From contig JAPWDM010000034.1 of assembly GCA_035578155.1 (NCBI GenBank), positions 3,205,307-3,269,306 of the forward strand: a stretch of 64,000 nucleotides of DNA. Direction: 5' to 3'. Origin of the DNA: Brachynemurus nebulosus (Eukaryota; Arthropoda; Insecta; Neuroptera; Myrmeleontidae). The notes beneath the pieces are model-generated. The model saw nothing but the letters and a program-made list of their open reading frames with translations, made no database searches and was not told where the DNA came from. The position numbers were made by a program, and so were the translations under genes. Shown piece by piece: positions 1-10,796 of the stretch (its first letter is position 1; every line of letters starts with the position of its first letter).

Positions 1-93
1 GTTTACGTGTTTTTATTTTGAAGTCGGTTTTATTATTATTTTTATTTTTTTCTTAAAATATCATTGAGTAATAGTATCTACATAGAGATAAAT

Positions 94-1322
94 CTAAGTT
101 ACTATTTTTTTAATCGTTTTTACTTTGCTTCTCTTTTTGTCCCGAGTTTTATTTAGATAATTTATTCGAATGAAAATTCTCTGTCTTACAAATATTTCAA
201 TTATTTCCTGGTCGAGATCTGGAATGTTTTCTTTAATAATTTGAGAAACTCTCGAGGTAATATTTTTCCAGTCCGGCAACGTATCACCTAATATGTTATG
301 AAAATGATTTTCTAAATTAATAATTGTTTGTTTCCATTCAGAACTTGGATGAGTTAGTCCCCCGAAGCTTAACTGACTTAACCATGATGGTAATTCATAA
401 TCATGTTCATTTAAATTCGCTTTAAAATCACATAAGTCCGGCCTTTTATCTTTTAATTTAAATGCTATCCAGCCAGCTAAGTATTCCAGGCCATCCTTTT
501 CCATTTCTAAAAAGAGTTCTGGTTTTTCTAAACAGACACTAGACGGACAGCTTTCAATGTTTAAATTAATTTCATCCTCCAAGTTAACATTTTTAAGCAC
601 CTTTTTTAGTGCTTGTTGCAATAACATGTTATCTTCGACTACTTCAGTAGTATTTTCTTTGCTTTTCAATAAAGGAAGCTGTTTCCCTAATATTAAAATT
701 TTAATCCTGTGCAAACAGGTTAATGGAGATGGATGGTCATGCAAACCTCCACGAGTTCTTATTTGAGAGAAAAAGCTCTCAAGTACATCTTGATTCAGCT
801 TATGAGTCAGTATAAACTTTATTGAATATTGTGTAGACAGATCTTGAAATAAGCCCTGTAAAGATCTTATTGACATTAAAATGCCTTTTTGGAAAGATTC
901 TAAATAATTTTTTCCATTACATCTCATATTTTTAATGTCATTGTAAAATGAATTTAGAAAATTATTTTGTTCTTCTAGTTTAATTCCATAGGGAATTTTA
1001 AGTGGTTTTTTCTCATTTAAATTGTATGAGTTCATTATGTCAAACCACGTATTTACTTTTTCAATAAATGAAGCTGTCCTTAAAGCTAAGTCAGCGTTTA
1101 CTGGCTGGTATCTAATTAAAGCCGTAGCAACAGTGTGTGACATTAGCTCAGCAGCCAACCTGACATTCTGACGCTCCACACCGGTACAATTTAAATGTTT
1201 CTCTGTGACTTTCCAAATACTGCTAATTTCAGTTCTTTTTTTTATTAGTTCCATAATCGGTTCTTTATTTATTTCGCCACATTCTGAAACAAATCCAGTA
1301 TCCAGAAGCCAGTTTCTTGTTA
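94..1322 (-). CDS. C-terminal part of the P-like transposase
   Basis: A 386-codon stretch plus about 22 open codons upstream (LTRNWLLDTGF...). It contains the block with HKLNQDVLESFFSQIRTRGG and HDHPSPL that is typical of the C-terminal region of P/THAP9-type transposases. The ATG at 1254 is internal: the frame is open back to the frameshift near 1322. The stop lies at about position 94, so the protein end is inside the window. Confidence 0.8.
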
Positions 1323-1795
1323 ATTCAGCAAATGTGGTGCATCCGGAAACATATAAATTTTTTCTCCCGAAGTAGGATGTTCAAAATAAGATTTGTCTAT
1401 CGACAAGCCTAACTGCGTCCATAAACTTCGATTTGGACCGCCTAAGTCGCAAATAGTTCCTACCACTTTAAACCCATAGTCATTTAGTCTTATAATAATT
1501 TTTTCTAAAATACTTTTAGATAAATTTGTATCGAAAGCGGCAAAAATTGGTTGCTTCCACTTGCCAAATAAACCACGCGCCATACAAATTTGAATTTTAG
1601 AATGTGGTCCAACAACCCGATCATTTTTTTTATCATATTCAAGGATTTCTGCTACTTTCATTTCATCAAATGAAATCACAGTTATTTTTTCCATTGATAA
1701 ATTACTACCGGCAACTGACATCAACTGCAAAACACCACTGAAAATTCCTTTCGTAATTTGTAATTTGGAGCTCCATCTTTGTAAAGTTGACAAGC

Positions 1796-1868
1796 CTTGA
1801 AAAAGAAAAAATTATGTAATTCGACTGCTAAAACTTAAAAAAAAATTAATTTTGATAGCAAAACATAC
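1796..1868 (-). other. Short intron in the P-like transposase gene
   Basis: On the minus strand the exon ends at 1869 before GTATGT, and coding resumes at 1795 after a pyrimidine-rich TTTTTCTTTTTCAAG. Joining 1869 to 1795 restores the reading frame across a Gly codon and gives the family-like join YPLPG-LSTLQRW. The intron is 73 bp, phase 1. The acceptor is AAG rather than the commoner CAG/TAG. Confidence 0.75.
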
Positions 1869-2214
1869 CTGGTAGAGGATAATTCAGCTTAGTTCTCAAG
1901 TAATTATATGATTTTGAACTTAAATATAACAATGTAAAAGCTGAAGTTAATTCCTCACAAGTACAAGTAACTTTTTTTTTCTTTTTTAAAATAATATCCA
2001 TTTGATTATTTGTGAAAACACTTGTGAACAATTTTCTTGTTTGTTCTTCAGTGGTCTTTAAACTGAAATTATTTCTTTTAGTTTCGTTTTTTAATTGACC
2101 TCGTAATAATTTATTTTTATTTTTCAAGTGTTCTATCTCAAATTTTAATTGTTTGATCTGTTTTTTGAGATCTGTTATTTCACTTGGTATTTCTGTTGTA
2201 GACGTTGCGAACAT
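1846..2214 (-). CDS. Coiled-coil segment of the P-like transposase
   Basis: The frame from 2214 down to the splice donor at 1869 encodes a Lys/Glu/Leu-rich heptad-like stretch (EITDLKKQIKQLKFEIEHLK) and ends in LNYPLPG. P-element transposases have a leucine-zipper dimerisation region at this place, directly after THAP. Codons between 1868 and 1846 are intron read-through and should be excluded. The real start is upstream THAP, not the ATG at 2214. Confidence 0.75.
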   Translation of the reverse strand: MFATSTTEIPSEITDLKKQIKQLKFEIEHLKNKNKLLRGQLKNETKRNNFSLKTTEEQTRKLFTSVFTNNQMDIILKKKKKVTCTCEELTSAFTLLYLSSKSYNYLRTKLNYPLPGMFCYQN

Positions 2215-2486
2215 TAATGGAGTAGTAATTCTTTAAGTATTTTCTTTTCTTTCCCATTGCTCATTACAAATGTTTGTATTTCGTCAGATCGAAAATGTAA
2301 AGAGCAAATATACTTGTTTTGCCAATTAAAATTTTCTTTATTTTCTTTACCACATATAGATATCCATTTGTCGCGAACATCTGCCAATTTTTTTGGGAAT
2401 CTAAAATAATGAATTTCTTCATTCATTTTGACAGTGTTTTGCCTATAATTATGACAATTGGGCATAGCACATCCTATTCCAGGCAT
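2214..2486 (-). CDS. THAP zinc-finger exon of the P-like transposase
   Basis: Ninety codons beginning MPGIGCAMPNC. The C2-CH pattern of a THAP domain is visible: CAMPNC, then CSLHF about 50 residues later, with HYFRFPK and W (RDKWISICG) between. In this family THAP domains bind the element's own terminal DNA. The frame ends in TAA at 2216-2214; the next segment of the protein is in another frame and overlaps this stop, so the domain is separated from the rest by a small indel rather than by an intron. The start is the first ATG before the CxxxxC motif. Confidence 0.85.
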   Translation of the reverse strand: MPGIGCAMPNCHNYRQNTVKMNEEIHYFRFPKKLADVRDKWISICGKENKENFNWQNKYICSLHFRSDEIQTFVMSNGKEKKILKELLLH

Positions 2487-3763
2487 CGTTTATCTAAAAA
2501 ATACAACTAATTAAAATCTAATTAAAAAAAATAAGAAACATTATTACAAGTACATTTTTAATATGTATTTATTTATTAATTTTAAGAGAAATCAATAAAA
2601 ATATTTGTCAATAAAATTTTCAATAACAAAAGAATGTATGGCAAAATTATTTTTAACATATAAAAATCAATCAATGTTTCATAGTCCGTCCCTGATTTTT
2701 ATAAATACATATATACAATTTGGTTAAAATAAAATAATTACTAATTTCTTACCTATTTCAGTTAAAATACACTTAAAAATAAAATTTTTGAATGTACAAT
2801 CGCCTTTAAATATATTATCACTAAAGTAATTGTACATAAACACTGATAAAAAACAAAAAATAATTAAAAAATCTCTAAAATGACGTATTAGTACAGAAGC
2901 GAACAAAAACGTCAAAAACAACTGTCTGCAGGCCTTCGCATGCCTAAAAAAATAACATATGCCTTATGAAGATGAGAGAACCTGTATATGTAGAAATCTT
3001 GGGACTCTATTTAAAGAGTCGTGACATGTCATCCATTTTCTTCAGAGCGGGAAGCTTTAAAATTAATTATCACATGTTTGAGTAAATATTTTTAAGGACA
3101 TAAATATTGTTAGTCAGTTATGAATTAATGAACAATTAAAAATTTTTAATTTAATTATTCTTTTTAAGTTAAACTAAAAATGGTTTTTTTTAACATTATT
3201 TAATTTATTTCCAATGTATTTTACGAAAACTTTGGGTAGAAAATGCAGCACACATGTTACCACTTTATTTATTATAGGCACTCTAATAACGAAAGAGGAG
3301 ACATCTATTAATGAATTTTCTAACTAAAGAATAACTGAATAAAAACAGAACTATGTACCTAATAAAAGATACCTGATGTACATATTTACTAACAATAAGA
3401 GATGTCTTTCAGTTTACCTTGTATTAGCACAGTATAAATAATAGTAATATACTACGTATATTAGTATATTACATACAGTATTCTCACTCTGATTTTTTCT
3501 GGAAGTATGTGTTGGAAGTTGTACATATATAGTAGGCTTTTGCTGATTAGAAACGAGGGGTGTACATATAAATTTATAAAATGATTTATTCTTTTAGATT
3601 TTGTTCAGAGGTGTAGCAGTTCAAATATTGTTTTTAAATTTTAATTTTTGATATTGTTAGATTTTATTGATATGTGTTTTTATTAATAATTGTTTTTCTA
3701 TTAATTGGTAATTATAGTTTTAGTAGTTTCTTTTATAATTCTAATAATATTTAACTTTTTACG
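2487..3763. other. AT-rich gene-free stretch
   Basis: The upstream side of the P-like element and its flank. No coding signal or terminal repeat was recognised; the short ORFs here are AT-rich and lack any motif. Confidence 0.5.
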
Positions 3764-3780
3764 TTAACCCTAGAATCATA
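3764..3780 (+). mobile_element. Lone piggyBac-like terminus (TTAA + CCCTAGAATCATA)
   Basis: TTAA at 3764-3767 is followed by CCCTAGAATCATACGT, the same terminus as the piggyBac-like element at 39601-41034. PiggyBac elements insert at TTAA and typically start CCCTAGAA. No matching opposite end was found nearby, so this is a truncated copy. Confidence 0.5.
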
Positions 3781-4236
3781 CGTAGTCAGAAATGGAAAAA
3801 TAATTTCAATTTGTAATTTATGATAAGCAAAACTGACAAAATTCATCATTCTACCATTATTTTTTTAGTAAACTTGATAACATTATCAAATTAAAAAAAA
3901 AATCCTTCTGGTTGATTAGGGGAAAAATTATGGATGTGATTTGAATTTGAATAATTTGGTACAAATTTTTTATTTTTGCAATCAAAATGACGAAACTCTT
4001 TAAAAATATAATTGATACAGCAAGCCTCTTCTTCTACGGTTACTTCGTGCCTAATTTTGGTAAAAATGAAAACACATCTTCTAAAATCTATAATTCGCTT
4101 CCGATTTCATTATATTATTTTATTGCTTGTCTGGTTCAGCTATTCATAGCTTTCTATCACATGATAGACAACAACCAAAAAAGATATTTTAATTACCAAA
4201 AAATTGTATTTGAAGTTCTTATAGTATCGTATATAC
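3781..4236. other. Gene-free AT-rich spacer
   Basis: Interior or flank of the truncated piggyBac-like copy. An 88-codon ORF (3987-4253) shows no family motif and its composition matches background, so I see nothing supportable. Confidence 0.4.
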
Positions 4237-4380
4237 TACACACACCGGCATAATGAGCGGAACATAAAAAAAAATATATAAAAACCCATTTATTAAACAA
4301 AGTTGGCTGTTGTTTTTCATTTTCACTTAAATTAATATTGAAGTAATGGATCAATTGACTTTCCATGGAATTGTTCTTAT

Positions 4381-4623
4381 TTGTTATTGATGCAAATCTT
4401 TTTAAGAGGTCTGTCATTTTTTAACTCAAATGCCGCTTCTTCTCAATGTGGTGGAGCTTCAGACTGCCATGCCGTAATTAAAGAAGGGCAAAGATTGCCT
4501 CAGGAGACTGTAGATAACATCAATCTGAGTATAGCAAGACGAATAGAAGCTTTGACAAGAGCACGGGAGGTAGCACGCGGTATTAAAACGTGTTTCATTT
4601 TCTATTTGTTAAATAATCTTTAA
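4381..4623 (+). CDS. Short coding-like stretch inside the TIR element, unrecognised
   Basis: Eighty codons whose middle (about 4436-4590) has protein-like composition unlike the AT-rich surroundings: CGGASDCHAVIKEGQRLPQE followed by a basic helical stretch ending ARREVARG-like (EALTRAREVARG). I do not recognise the family. It could be a captured exon or a remnant of the element's own gene. The first and last dozen residues look like random AT-rich read-through, so the true limits are unclear. Confidence 0.35.
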   Translation: MLLMQIFLRGLSFFNSNAASSQCGGASDCHAVIKEGQRLPQETVDNINLSIARRIEALTRAREVARGIKTCFIFYLLNNL

Positions 4624-4971
4624 CTAAAATGATTCTTAGACGACATAAGATTCCAAAAATTTGGTATTTCATATGGTTAATTGCTTTTGCTAACGAAAAT
4701 AAACGTACAGTGGCCATCCAATGGTACGTACTCCGATTTTACGTAGTGACGTCAGTGATTTAGTGGGGTTCTCCTCTCACAGATATGTTGTTGTTTGTCT
4801 GTGTTGGTGAAAATTTATGTACCAAGCTAGAGTCAGGGCCGTAGGTAATATTGTCTGAGGGTCTCGTAGCCTTTAAAAATTTTAAAATTTCACTGCAGAT
4901 ATATCTGCATATATTTTGTATAAATGTATACGTAATATGCAAAATACAAATGCAAAATAAGTAATGTAAAA

Positions 4972-5633
4972 TTCTAGAATATAATAAACGTCAACTAGCA
5001 GAGATATCAAAAATCAGACTTCACCGTTGAATTGGTTATTAAAACTAAGACTAAACAGTGTAGTTTGACAAAAATTCTAGAATGTTCTATTTGTCAACTA
5101 GCAAAGATATTGAAAAATCAATTGTACCATTTAATTGTCCATTGAAAAAGAGGTCAAATTACACATTTTGACAAATGTTCTGGAATATTCTATTGGTCAG
5201 CTAGCAAAGATATTCAAAAACAAACGTCGCCATTAAATTGGCTACCTAAAAAGGGACCAAATGACATATTTTGAGAAATGTTCTAGAATATTCTATTTGT
5301 CAACTAACAAAGATATTGGAAAATCTACTGCACCACTTAATTGTCCAACCGAAATTAAACTAATGTAAACCAAATGTCCGATTTTGACAAACAATTTTTG
5401 TTATTTGACGAATAGAATATTCTAGAACATTTATCAAAATGTGCTATTCCGTCTTTTATTCGATGACCAATTAAATGGTGCAATCGATTTTTCGATATCT
5501 TTATTAGTTGACGAGTAGAATATTCTAGAATTTTTGTCAAAATGTGCTGTTTAATCTAATTTTTAGTGCCCAATTCAATAGTGAAGTTTGTTTTTTGGTA
5601 TCTTTGCTAGTTCACGAGTAGAATATTCTAGAA
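4972..5633. repeat. 103-bp tandem units in two inverted arms with HSE-like motifs
   Basis: Three plus-oriented motifs TTCNNGAANNTTC start at 5075, 5178 and 5281, exactly 103 bp apart. Three in the opposite orientation (GAANNTTCNNGAA) start at 5415, 5518 and 5621, also 103 bp apart. A partial motif lies at 4972, one further period upstream. All pairs are symmetric about position 5354. Around each motif the unit also repeats CAACTAGCAAAGATATT-like and TTTTGACAAA-like segments. Confidence 0.85.
5075..5633. promoter_or_regulatory. Six three-box heat-shock-element-like motifs
   Basis: Sites at 5075-5087, 5178-5190, 5281-5293, 5415-5427, 5518-5530 and 5621-5633 each match the canonical HSF trimer-binding consensus nTTCnnGAAnnTTCn in all nine invariant positions; four have the core TTCTAGAATATTC or its complement. 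HSF binding is inference from the motif; nothing shows transcription. Confidence 0.5.
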
Positions 5634-6145
5634 TTTTTGTCAGCTTCCGCAATTTGGTGTCTTTTACGCTGATGAATGCGATAGTGAAGTTGATTTTTCG
5701 ACAGTTTTCTAAAAGTCGTCACTCATATTCATTAGTATAACACTCAATTTTTTTGTCTACACAACCGAATTTTAGGTTTAAATTGTCTCCTAAGATAATA
5801 TTGTTTTAAATAAATTCATATAAATAATATTTACCAACCCCCGAAACAAAAGTTTAGCGACGCCCCTGATCTTCTGATTTTACGTACTTCCCCTTAAATT
5901 TGCACTGACCACTACGTAAAATTGGATTTGTGATGTATATCGACTTGTGAACATGTAATTTTAAGTGAATAATTAAATAAAACTAATAGTTTTTTAAAAT
6001 TAAATGGTTTGTTTAATTTTTAGAGATATTTTGTATGTTCCACTAATTATGCCGGTGTGTGTATACATATACAGTGTATACGGTATCTACCGTATAATTA
6101 TACCTTATATGTATGTATACGCTTATAGGCCAGTCAAAACAAACA

Positions 6146-7402
6146 CTTAACTTCGAAAAAATTCGCATACAGCTGAAAATTGGTACAGACTTCAACTATG
6201 TTATTACAAATAAAATGTCAAAAGTCCCCATCAATCCCATATGTTTTAAAAATTTTATTCAAGGTCAAAGGTAATTGGTTTTTCGTAAATATTTCTTAAA
6301 TGGCAAAATTAGTGGTAAAACAGTTTAGATATATTTTGTAGATTATGCAACAAAAAAGGTTTCAATATTTTCTTCTTACGATCTATCCTTCAAGACATCG
6401 CGATTTCAAAATTTTGAAAAGTAATATTTTGCATAATATACGCTCTTTTCCACACAACCGTCGGAGTAAGGTGCTTTTAACTCATTTTTTGTTTTAATTG
6501 TAGGTATAACCCACGATCTATTTTGATTTTTTGAGAAATTATTTTACTATATTCTGCTACAGTATCATATTGGTACATGTACTTATGCTGCGAAATCTGA
6601 TAGAAAAATTTCATCCGCAAAATATGTCAAATTCTCTAAACAAACTTGGCCATTTTTACAGAAAAAAAAAACAAAAATTTGACACTCAAGTTACCGAAAT
6701 TTCAGCTACAGATTTTATTCCTATCATTTATGTAGCTATATTTAAAAAAAATAAAAAAATAAAAAAAAATTAACTTGACGACGTCGTCACAAATAAAAAA
6801 ATTTTTGAAGCTCCCAAAATCATAATTTTAATGCTAAAAACATGAAATTTATAGTTTGCGTTGTTCAAAATTATCTCTTTATACCCCTAGTGACATATTT
6901 AAGAGTGCTGGTTACGATATTATGGTGTTACTGATTTATTTTTTATCGAAAAAAATTCTTTCAGAAAAAAATTCCGCGATAAAAGCTCATGATATGAAGT
7001 AAGATAAATAACTTTTCAAATCATTAAAACAAATTGTGGATCATACCTACAAGAGAAACCACATAAAATGCATCAAGTTTATCTTGATGGTGGTGTAGGA
7101 AAGGGTGTATATTATGTAGAATATTACTTTTCCAATTTTTGAACTCGCGATATCTCATGAAGGATAGATAGTACGAAAAAAGTATTCAAACCTTTTTTGT
7201 AGAGAATTGCATAATCTACAAAATTTATTTAAACTATTTTTACCATAAATTTTACCATTTGCGAGATATTTACAAAAAACCAATTTCCTTGACCTTAAAT
7301 AAATTTTCTAGCACATGTAGCACTGATGGGGACATTCTGGGGACAGTTAAGGTGTCTGTACCAATTTTCAGTTCTATGCAAATTTTTCCGAGATTTGAAC
7401 TT
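6146..7402. repeat. Long inverted repeat (about 0.32-kb arms)
   Basis: The left arm (about 6146-6460) is the imperfect reverse complement of the right arm (about 7085-7402). Shared landmarks are CTGAAAATTGGTACAGAC, TTTTGTAGATTATGCAA, and CTATCCTTCA(A/T)GA near a CGCGA box. The 0.6-kb loop has no gene. Probably a fold-back or long-TIR non-autonomous element; its edge abuts the family A repeat that begins near 7410. No target duplication was resolved. Confidence 0.6.
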
Positions 7403-7531
7403 TTTTTTTTAGCGAATTTCCAAAACTGGAAATTCAGCTATTACAGCAGGTGCGATGGTGCGACCGCCGGCGGTGACTATAACAGAAATGTGTTTTGAGG
7501 TCCCTAGAATACGAAAATGATATTCACTAAA

Positions 7532-7534
<3 letters not shown>

Positions 7535-7599
<65 letters not shown>
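7535..7599. repeat. (TA)n microsatellite
   Basis: About 32 uninterrupted TA dinucleotides, occupying the fixed centre position of the family A repeat. Confidence 0.95.
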
Positions 7600-7608
<9 letters not shown>

Positions 7609-9200
7609 AACACGATAACTCTCGAACGGAGCATTTAATCTTTATGAAATTTGGTGAAAAGTTTCGAAATTCAAAACTTTTGGACGAGTTCGTTAGCCAG
7701 ACACGTCGGATGCCCAGAAGTAGGTTTTTCGGGCATTTTTTGTCAAAAAAATGAGTTTATCAAATTTTTTTTTACACTAATTGAAAGAAGGAGGCAAATT
7801 ACGTAAAAAATGTTTTTAAACCATTCCTCTAGGTTATTTACTTTTCGAGAAAAACTAGAAAATATGTCGTTCTTCATTTCACTAGCACTCACACTCTTTT
7901 ATTTTCTGTCTCATGTTTTGCCAAGATATATTCGAAAAAAACGGCTTTATAAGTGACGTGTCATGATTTTTTTTTTAATCCAATTTAACGATTCGGCTAT
8001 ATTTAATTTCTGTCAGTTTTAAAGTTTTTATAATCTATCTGTTCCATTTTTTTCTAGAAAAAATACTTTAGAATATATGTCTTATGTAATATGGTTAGAA
8101 TTTAGAATACGTTTATACCATACTAAAATTATTAAGAGTTTGCTACAAATGAATAAAAATTACGTTAAACCATACTAAAATAATAAAATTTTTACGTAAA
8201 TTTCTGCCAGATTGATAATACAGTTATAATTGGAACGCGTAAATATAGCATTTTTATCTTAAATAATTTTGTATATTCATTTTTTTTTTTTTTTGATTTT
8301 GACATATTCTGTCATTTCGTTGTGGAAATATTACAAAATTTTAACGCGAATCATTTAAAACAGAGTTAAATTAATAAGTCAAAGGAAAACATTTATATAT
8401 GTGTACTGAAAATTTTACAGTTTTTCGAAAATATGTAATAAAATTTTTACATTTTACATAAGTATATACAACAATTGTATTAAAAAGGTAATTCATGGGT
8501 AATTTTTTTTTTATTTCTTTCATTAATTTTTTATTTTCTTTTAGAATTTTATTCTTTGAAGAAAATTTTCGTTGTCTAATTCGCTTCGAGCCAAAAGTAT
8601 AGCCACATATATCCAATGGATTATTTAATATCATCAGGACATCTTACTGTTTTAAAATGAATGAAATATATTGAAAACTGAAATTTGTTTAATAAAAGGC
8701 ATACATCTGCTCAATTTATCTTAAAAATGTCTAAAAATAAAAAATATTTTTCAATAAATAACCAAGAAAAGGTATAAGAGGTAATTTTTATGATTTTTTT
8801 TTTGAAAATTTCAAAATAAAATGACGTTTGATGGTAGTGTTACAAATGATTTTTTTTTATTTTGTAGAAGCTGGTAAACACAAATCGTAGTAAATATTCG
8901 CTTTGAAAAAATCAAACAAGTACTAAAAAAATACTTTTTCTTAAAGAAAATGTGAAAATTATGTACAAGCGCCGTCCTGACTTGTCCACCTTGTGTGCTG
9001 TAGTTGATTTTTGTATATCCGTCAGGCAAAAATATCCTTTTGATTGTTGTAACTCAATCATAAGAAATAAAATCTCCGTAAAAAATGTAATTGACCTGTT
9101 TTTTCTCAATTTTCTAGCATTAAGTCTAAGGGTGGTTAACTAGGGGGATTGTGTCGACATTTTAATGTAAAATTTGGGGGACAGGTCTACCCACACCGTC

Positions 9201-9911
9201 AACTTCCCATTGGATGCCCTTAAAGACTATTGCAAATGAATAACTTTTTTTTTAATTCAGGGGACTCCTCCTTTGGACCCCCGATAGAGGCTTTGCCCCT
9301 TGCTCCACACCGGGGGCTTCGCCTTCTGTACCTAAGGGTGGGGGCTCCCCCCTTATCAAACATATGATAACATCATTTGTTCTCAAGATACGCGAGACAA
9401 AAAATATTTCACAAAAAGTTTCTTATTTCGTTTTCCCGTTTAGTTTGTTTTTCTGTTTTTTTTTTTCTTTTTTTTTTTCTTTTTTTTTATATATATTTTA
9501 CAATAATTTACTGACATTTTAACATCACAGAAGTTTCTTAGGCCATTATATAATAAAGACATGGTAAAAAATCCATATAATCTATGTTATGTTAATAAAT
9601 TTAATTCCGTTTTTTTACCACAAAAAACAAACCGCTAATCCGAATTTGCTGAAAACTTTATCCGGTCTTCATTTTTTGATTACGTATCTAAAGAAATTAG
9701 TCCGGAGTTGATATCATCATTTGTTCTCGAGATATGCGAGACGAAAAAAAATTCACGAACGAACTAACGCACGAACGAACTAACGAACGCACACACAGAC
9801 ATCACGCTAAAAACGATGGATTCGGATTCTAGTGACCTTGAAACGTGGAGATATGTCAAAATTAGCGATTCGTAAAATCGGACCCATTACAATAACTTCC
9901 AATGGGAAGTT
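9201..9911. mobile_element. Candidate insertion with AACTTCCCATTGGA ends
   Basis: AACTTCCCATTGGA at 9201-9214 is mirrored by TCCAATGGGAAGTT at 9898-9911; family A sequence lies on both sides, so the roughly 700 bp between is an insertion. It includes a G/C-rich island (9265-9350), T-rich runs, two similar segments (ATCATTTGTTCTC at about 9372 and 9716) and a CGAACGAACTAACG tract at 9758-9790. No coding signal. Class unknown. Confidence 0.5.
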
Positions 9912-10029
9912 AAAAATATAGTAATTGTAACAGTTTTCAAAAGAAAGTTTCGATTTTAACAAAAAAAATTTTAAAAAGTGTTTTAATTCTGCCAGGATTA
10001 CCAAAAAGTTACTGAAATGCTTTTTTTGC

Positions 10030-10796
10030 AATTCCGGGACTAAAAGGCATGATTTGGTCCCTCATAACAGGGAGTAAAGTGCCACTTTTAGTCCCAAGGG
10101 ACTAAAAAATTATTTTGCTGCCACTTTTAAGCCAATAAGCAAACTTAATTTATAGAATGGCAGCAGTCAGTAAGTTTAATTTATACACCACAGCACTTAT
10201 GAATATATAAATTAATTTAAACTTATTATGTAGACAAAAGAAACCAGAACAGATATATGTATGTCTTGAGGAAATTTTATTTAGGATACTGCAACTCGAT
10301 ATCTTAAATAAATCATTATTTAAGCATTAAGGGTTAATTCAGAAGTCGATTTCACATCCTTTGGTCCGAAAAGTTTGCTATATCTTTTTTATTGTTAATT
10401 GAATTTCCAACATAGCCTTTTGCCACTGTCGAAGATTTCCACCTCCCCATGTCGTTTGACAATGTCGATGTTTGCCCTCAAATCTGCTAATAAAAACGTT
10501 TTAAAAACATGGCTACATTTTGAGGCAGTTTGGCAAATACATTTTCACTGCACGAAATTATCCACTTGATCGAAATTATCCAGTTTTTTTTTTCTTTTTT
10601 TTATTTTAAAATTTAAATCAAAAAGTAATAATTTGAAGTTTTTCTAATGCAAATGGTTAAAATTCTAAAGTAAATAAATTTTGTTGACAAACGTTGCTAC
10701 GCAATTTAAATATTTTATAGTCCATGCGTATAATAATAATATGGTTAATTTCTTCAAAGTATACTTGATTCATATAATATTGTCATAATTATAGTA
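10030..10796. other. Gene-free AT-rich stretch
   Basis: Only a short repeated GGGACTAAAA/TTTTAGTCCC set (10037-10110), able to form a small hairpin, stands out. No coding signal. Confidence 0.45.

Larger units (their letters stand above)
94..2486 (-). pseudogene. P-element-like THAP transposase relic
   Basis: Relic of a P-element superfamily transposase read on the minus strand. In order it holds an N-terminal THAP zinc finger (2486-2216), a Lys/Glu-rich coiled coil (2214-1869), a 73-bp intron (1868-1796), a catalytic region with SFDEMKV and TICDLGGPNRSLW (1795-1323) and a C-terminal helical region (about 1322-94). Two frame changes break it: one near 2215-2240 between the THAP and coiled-coil parts, and one near 1320-1326, where FPDAPHLL runs into TAA while another frame continues LTRNWLLDTGF straight into the C-terminal part. 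The second fits loss of one A from a short A run. Known for the family: DNA-mediated transposition, with THAP binding the ends. Inference: inactive copy. Terminal repeats and 8-bp target duplication were not found; the 3' end may lie left of the window. Confidence 0.9.
4239..6061. mobile_element. TA-flanked TIR element carrying a heat-shock-element-like array
   Basis: The ends are inverted repeats starting CACACACCGGCATAAT, matching in 27 of the first 30 bases, and each end abuts TA (4237-4238 and 6062-6063). This fits a Tc1/mariner-type element or derivative, 1823 bp. No transposase is visible. The interior holds a short coding-like stretch at 4381-4590 and a symmetric 103-bp tandem array at 4972-5633. 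Superfamily is inferred from the TA duplication alone. Confidence 0.7.
7410..10025 (+). repeat. Family A dispersed repeat, copy 1 (with an insertion)
   Basis: Begins at GCGAATTTCCAAAACTGGAA and contains ACGAAAATGATATTCACTAA, a (TA)n run, a GGATGCCCAGAAGTAGGTTT block, CATTTCACTAGCACTCACAC, and far downstream ATGACGTTTGATGGTAGTGT. The same landmarks in the same order recur, inverted, at 33900-35435 and 50470-52060, and partially at 19715-20045 and 32475-33900. About 700 bp (9201-9911) interrupts the tail. No protein recognised; non-autonomous element of unknown class. Confidence 0.7.

Noticed and set aside
3987..4253. 88-codon ORF as a membrane protein
   Set aside because: Hydrophobic composition follows from AT-rich codons; no motif, and its end overlaps the TIR of the next element.
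4972..5633. CRISPR array, because of regular spacing
   Set aside because: Eukaryotic context, 103-bp units without short direct repeats and unique spacers, and inverted second half.
9265..9350. G/C-rich island as contaminating or host exon sequence
   Set aside because: It is inside a bounded insertion in family A and has no open frame of note.
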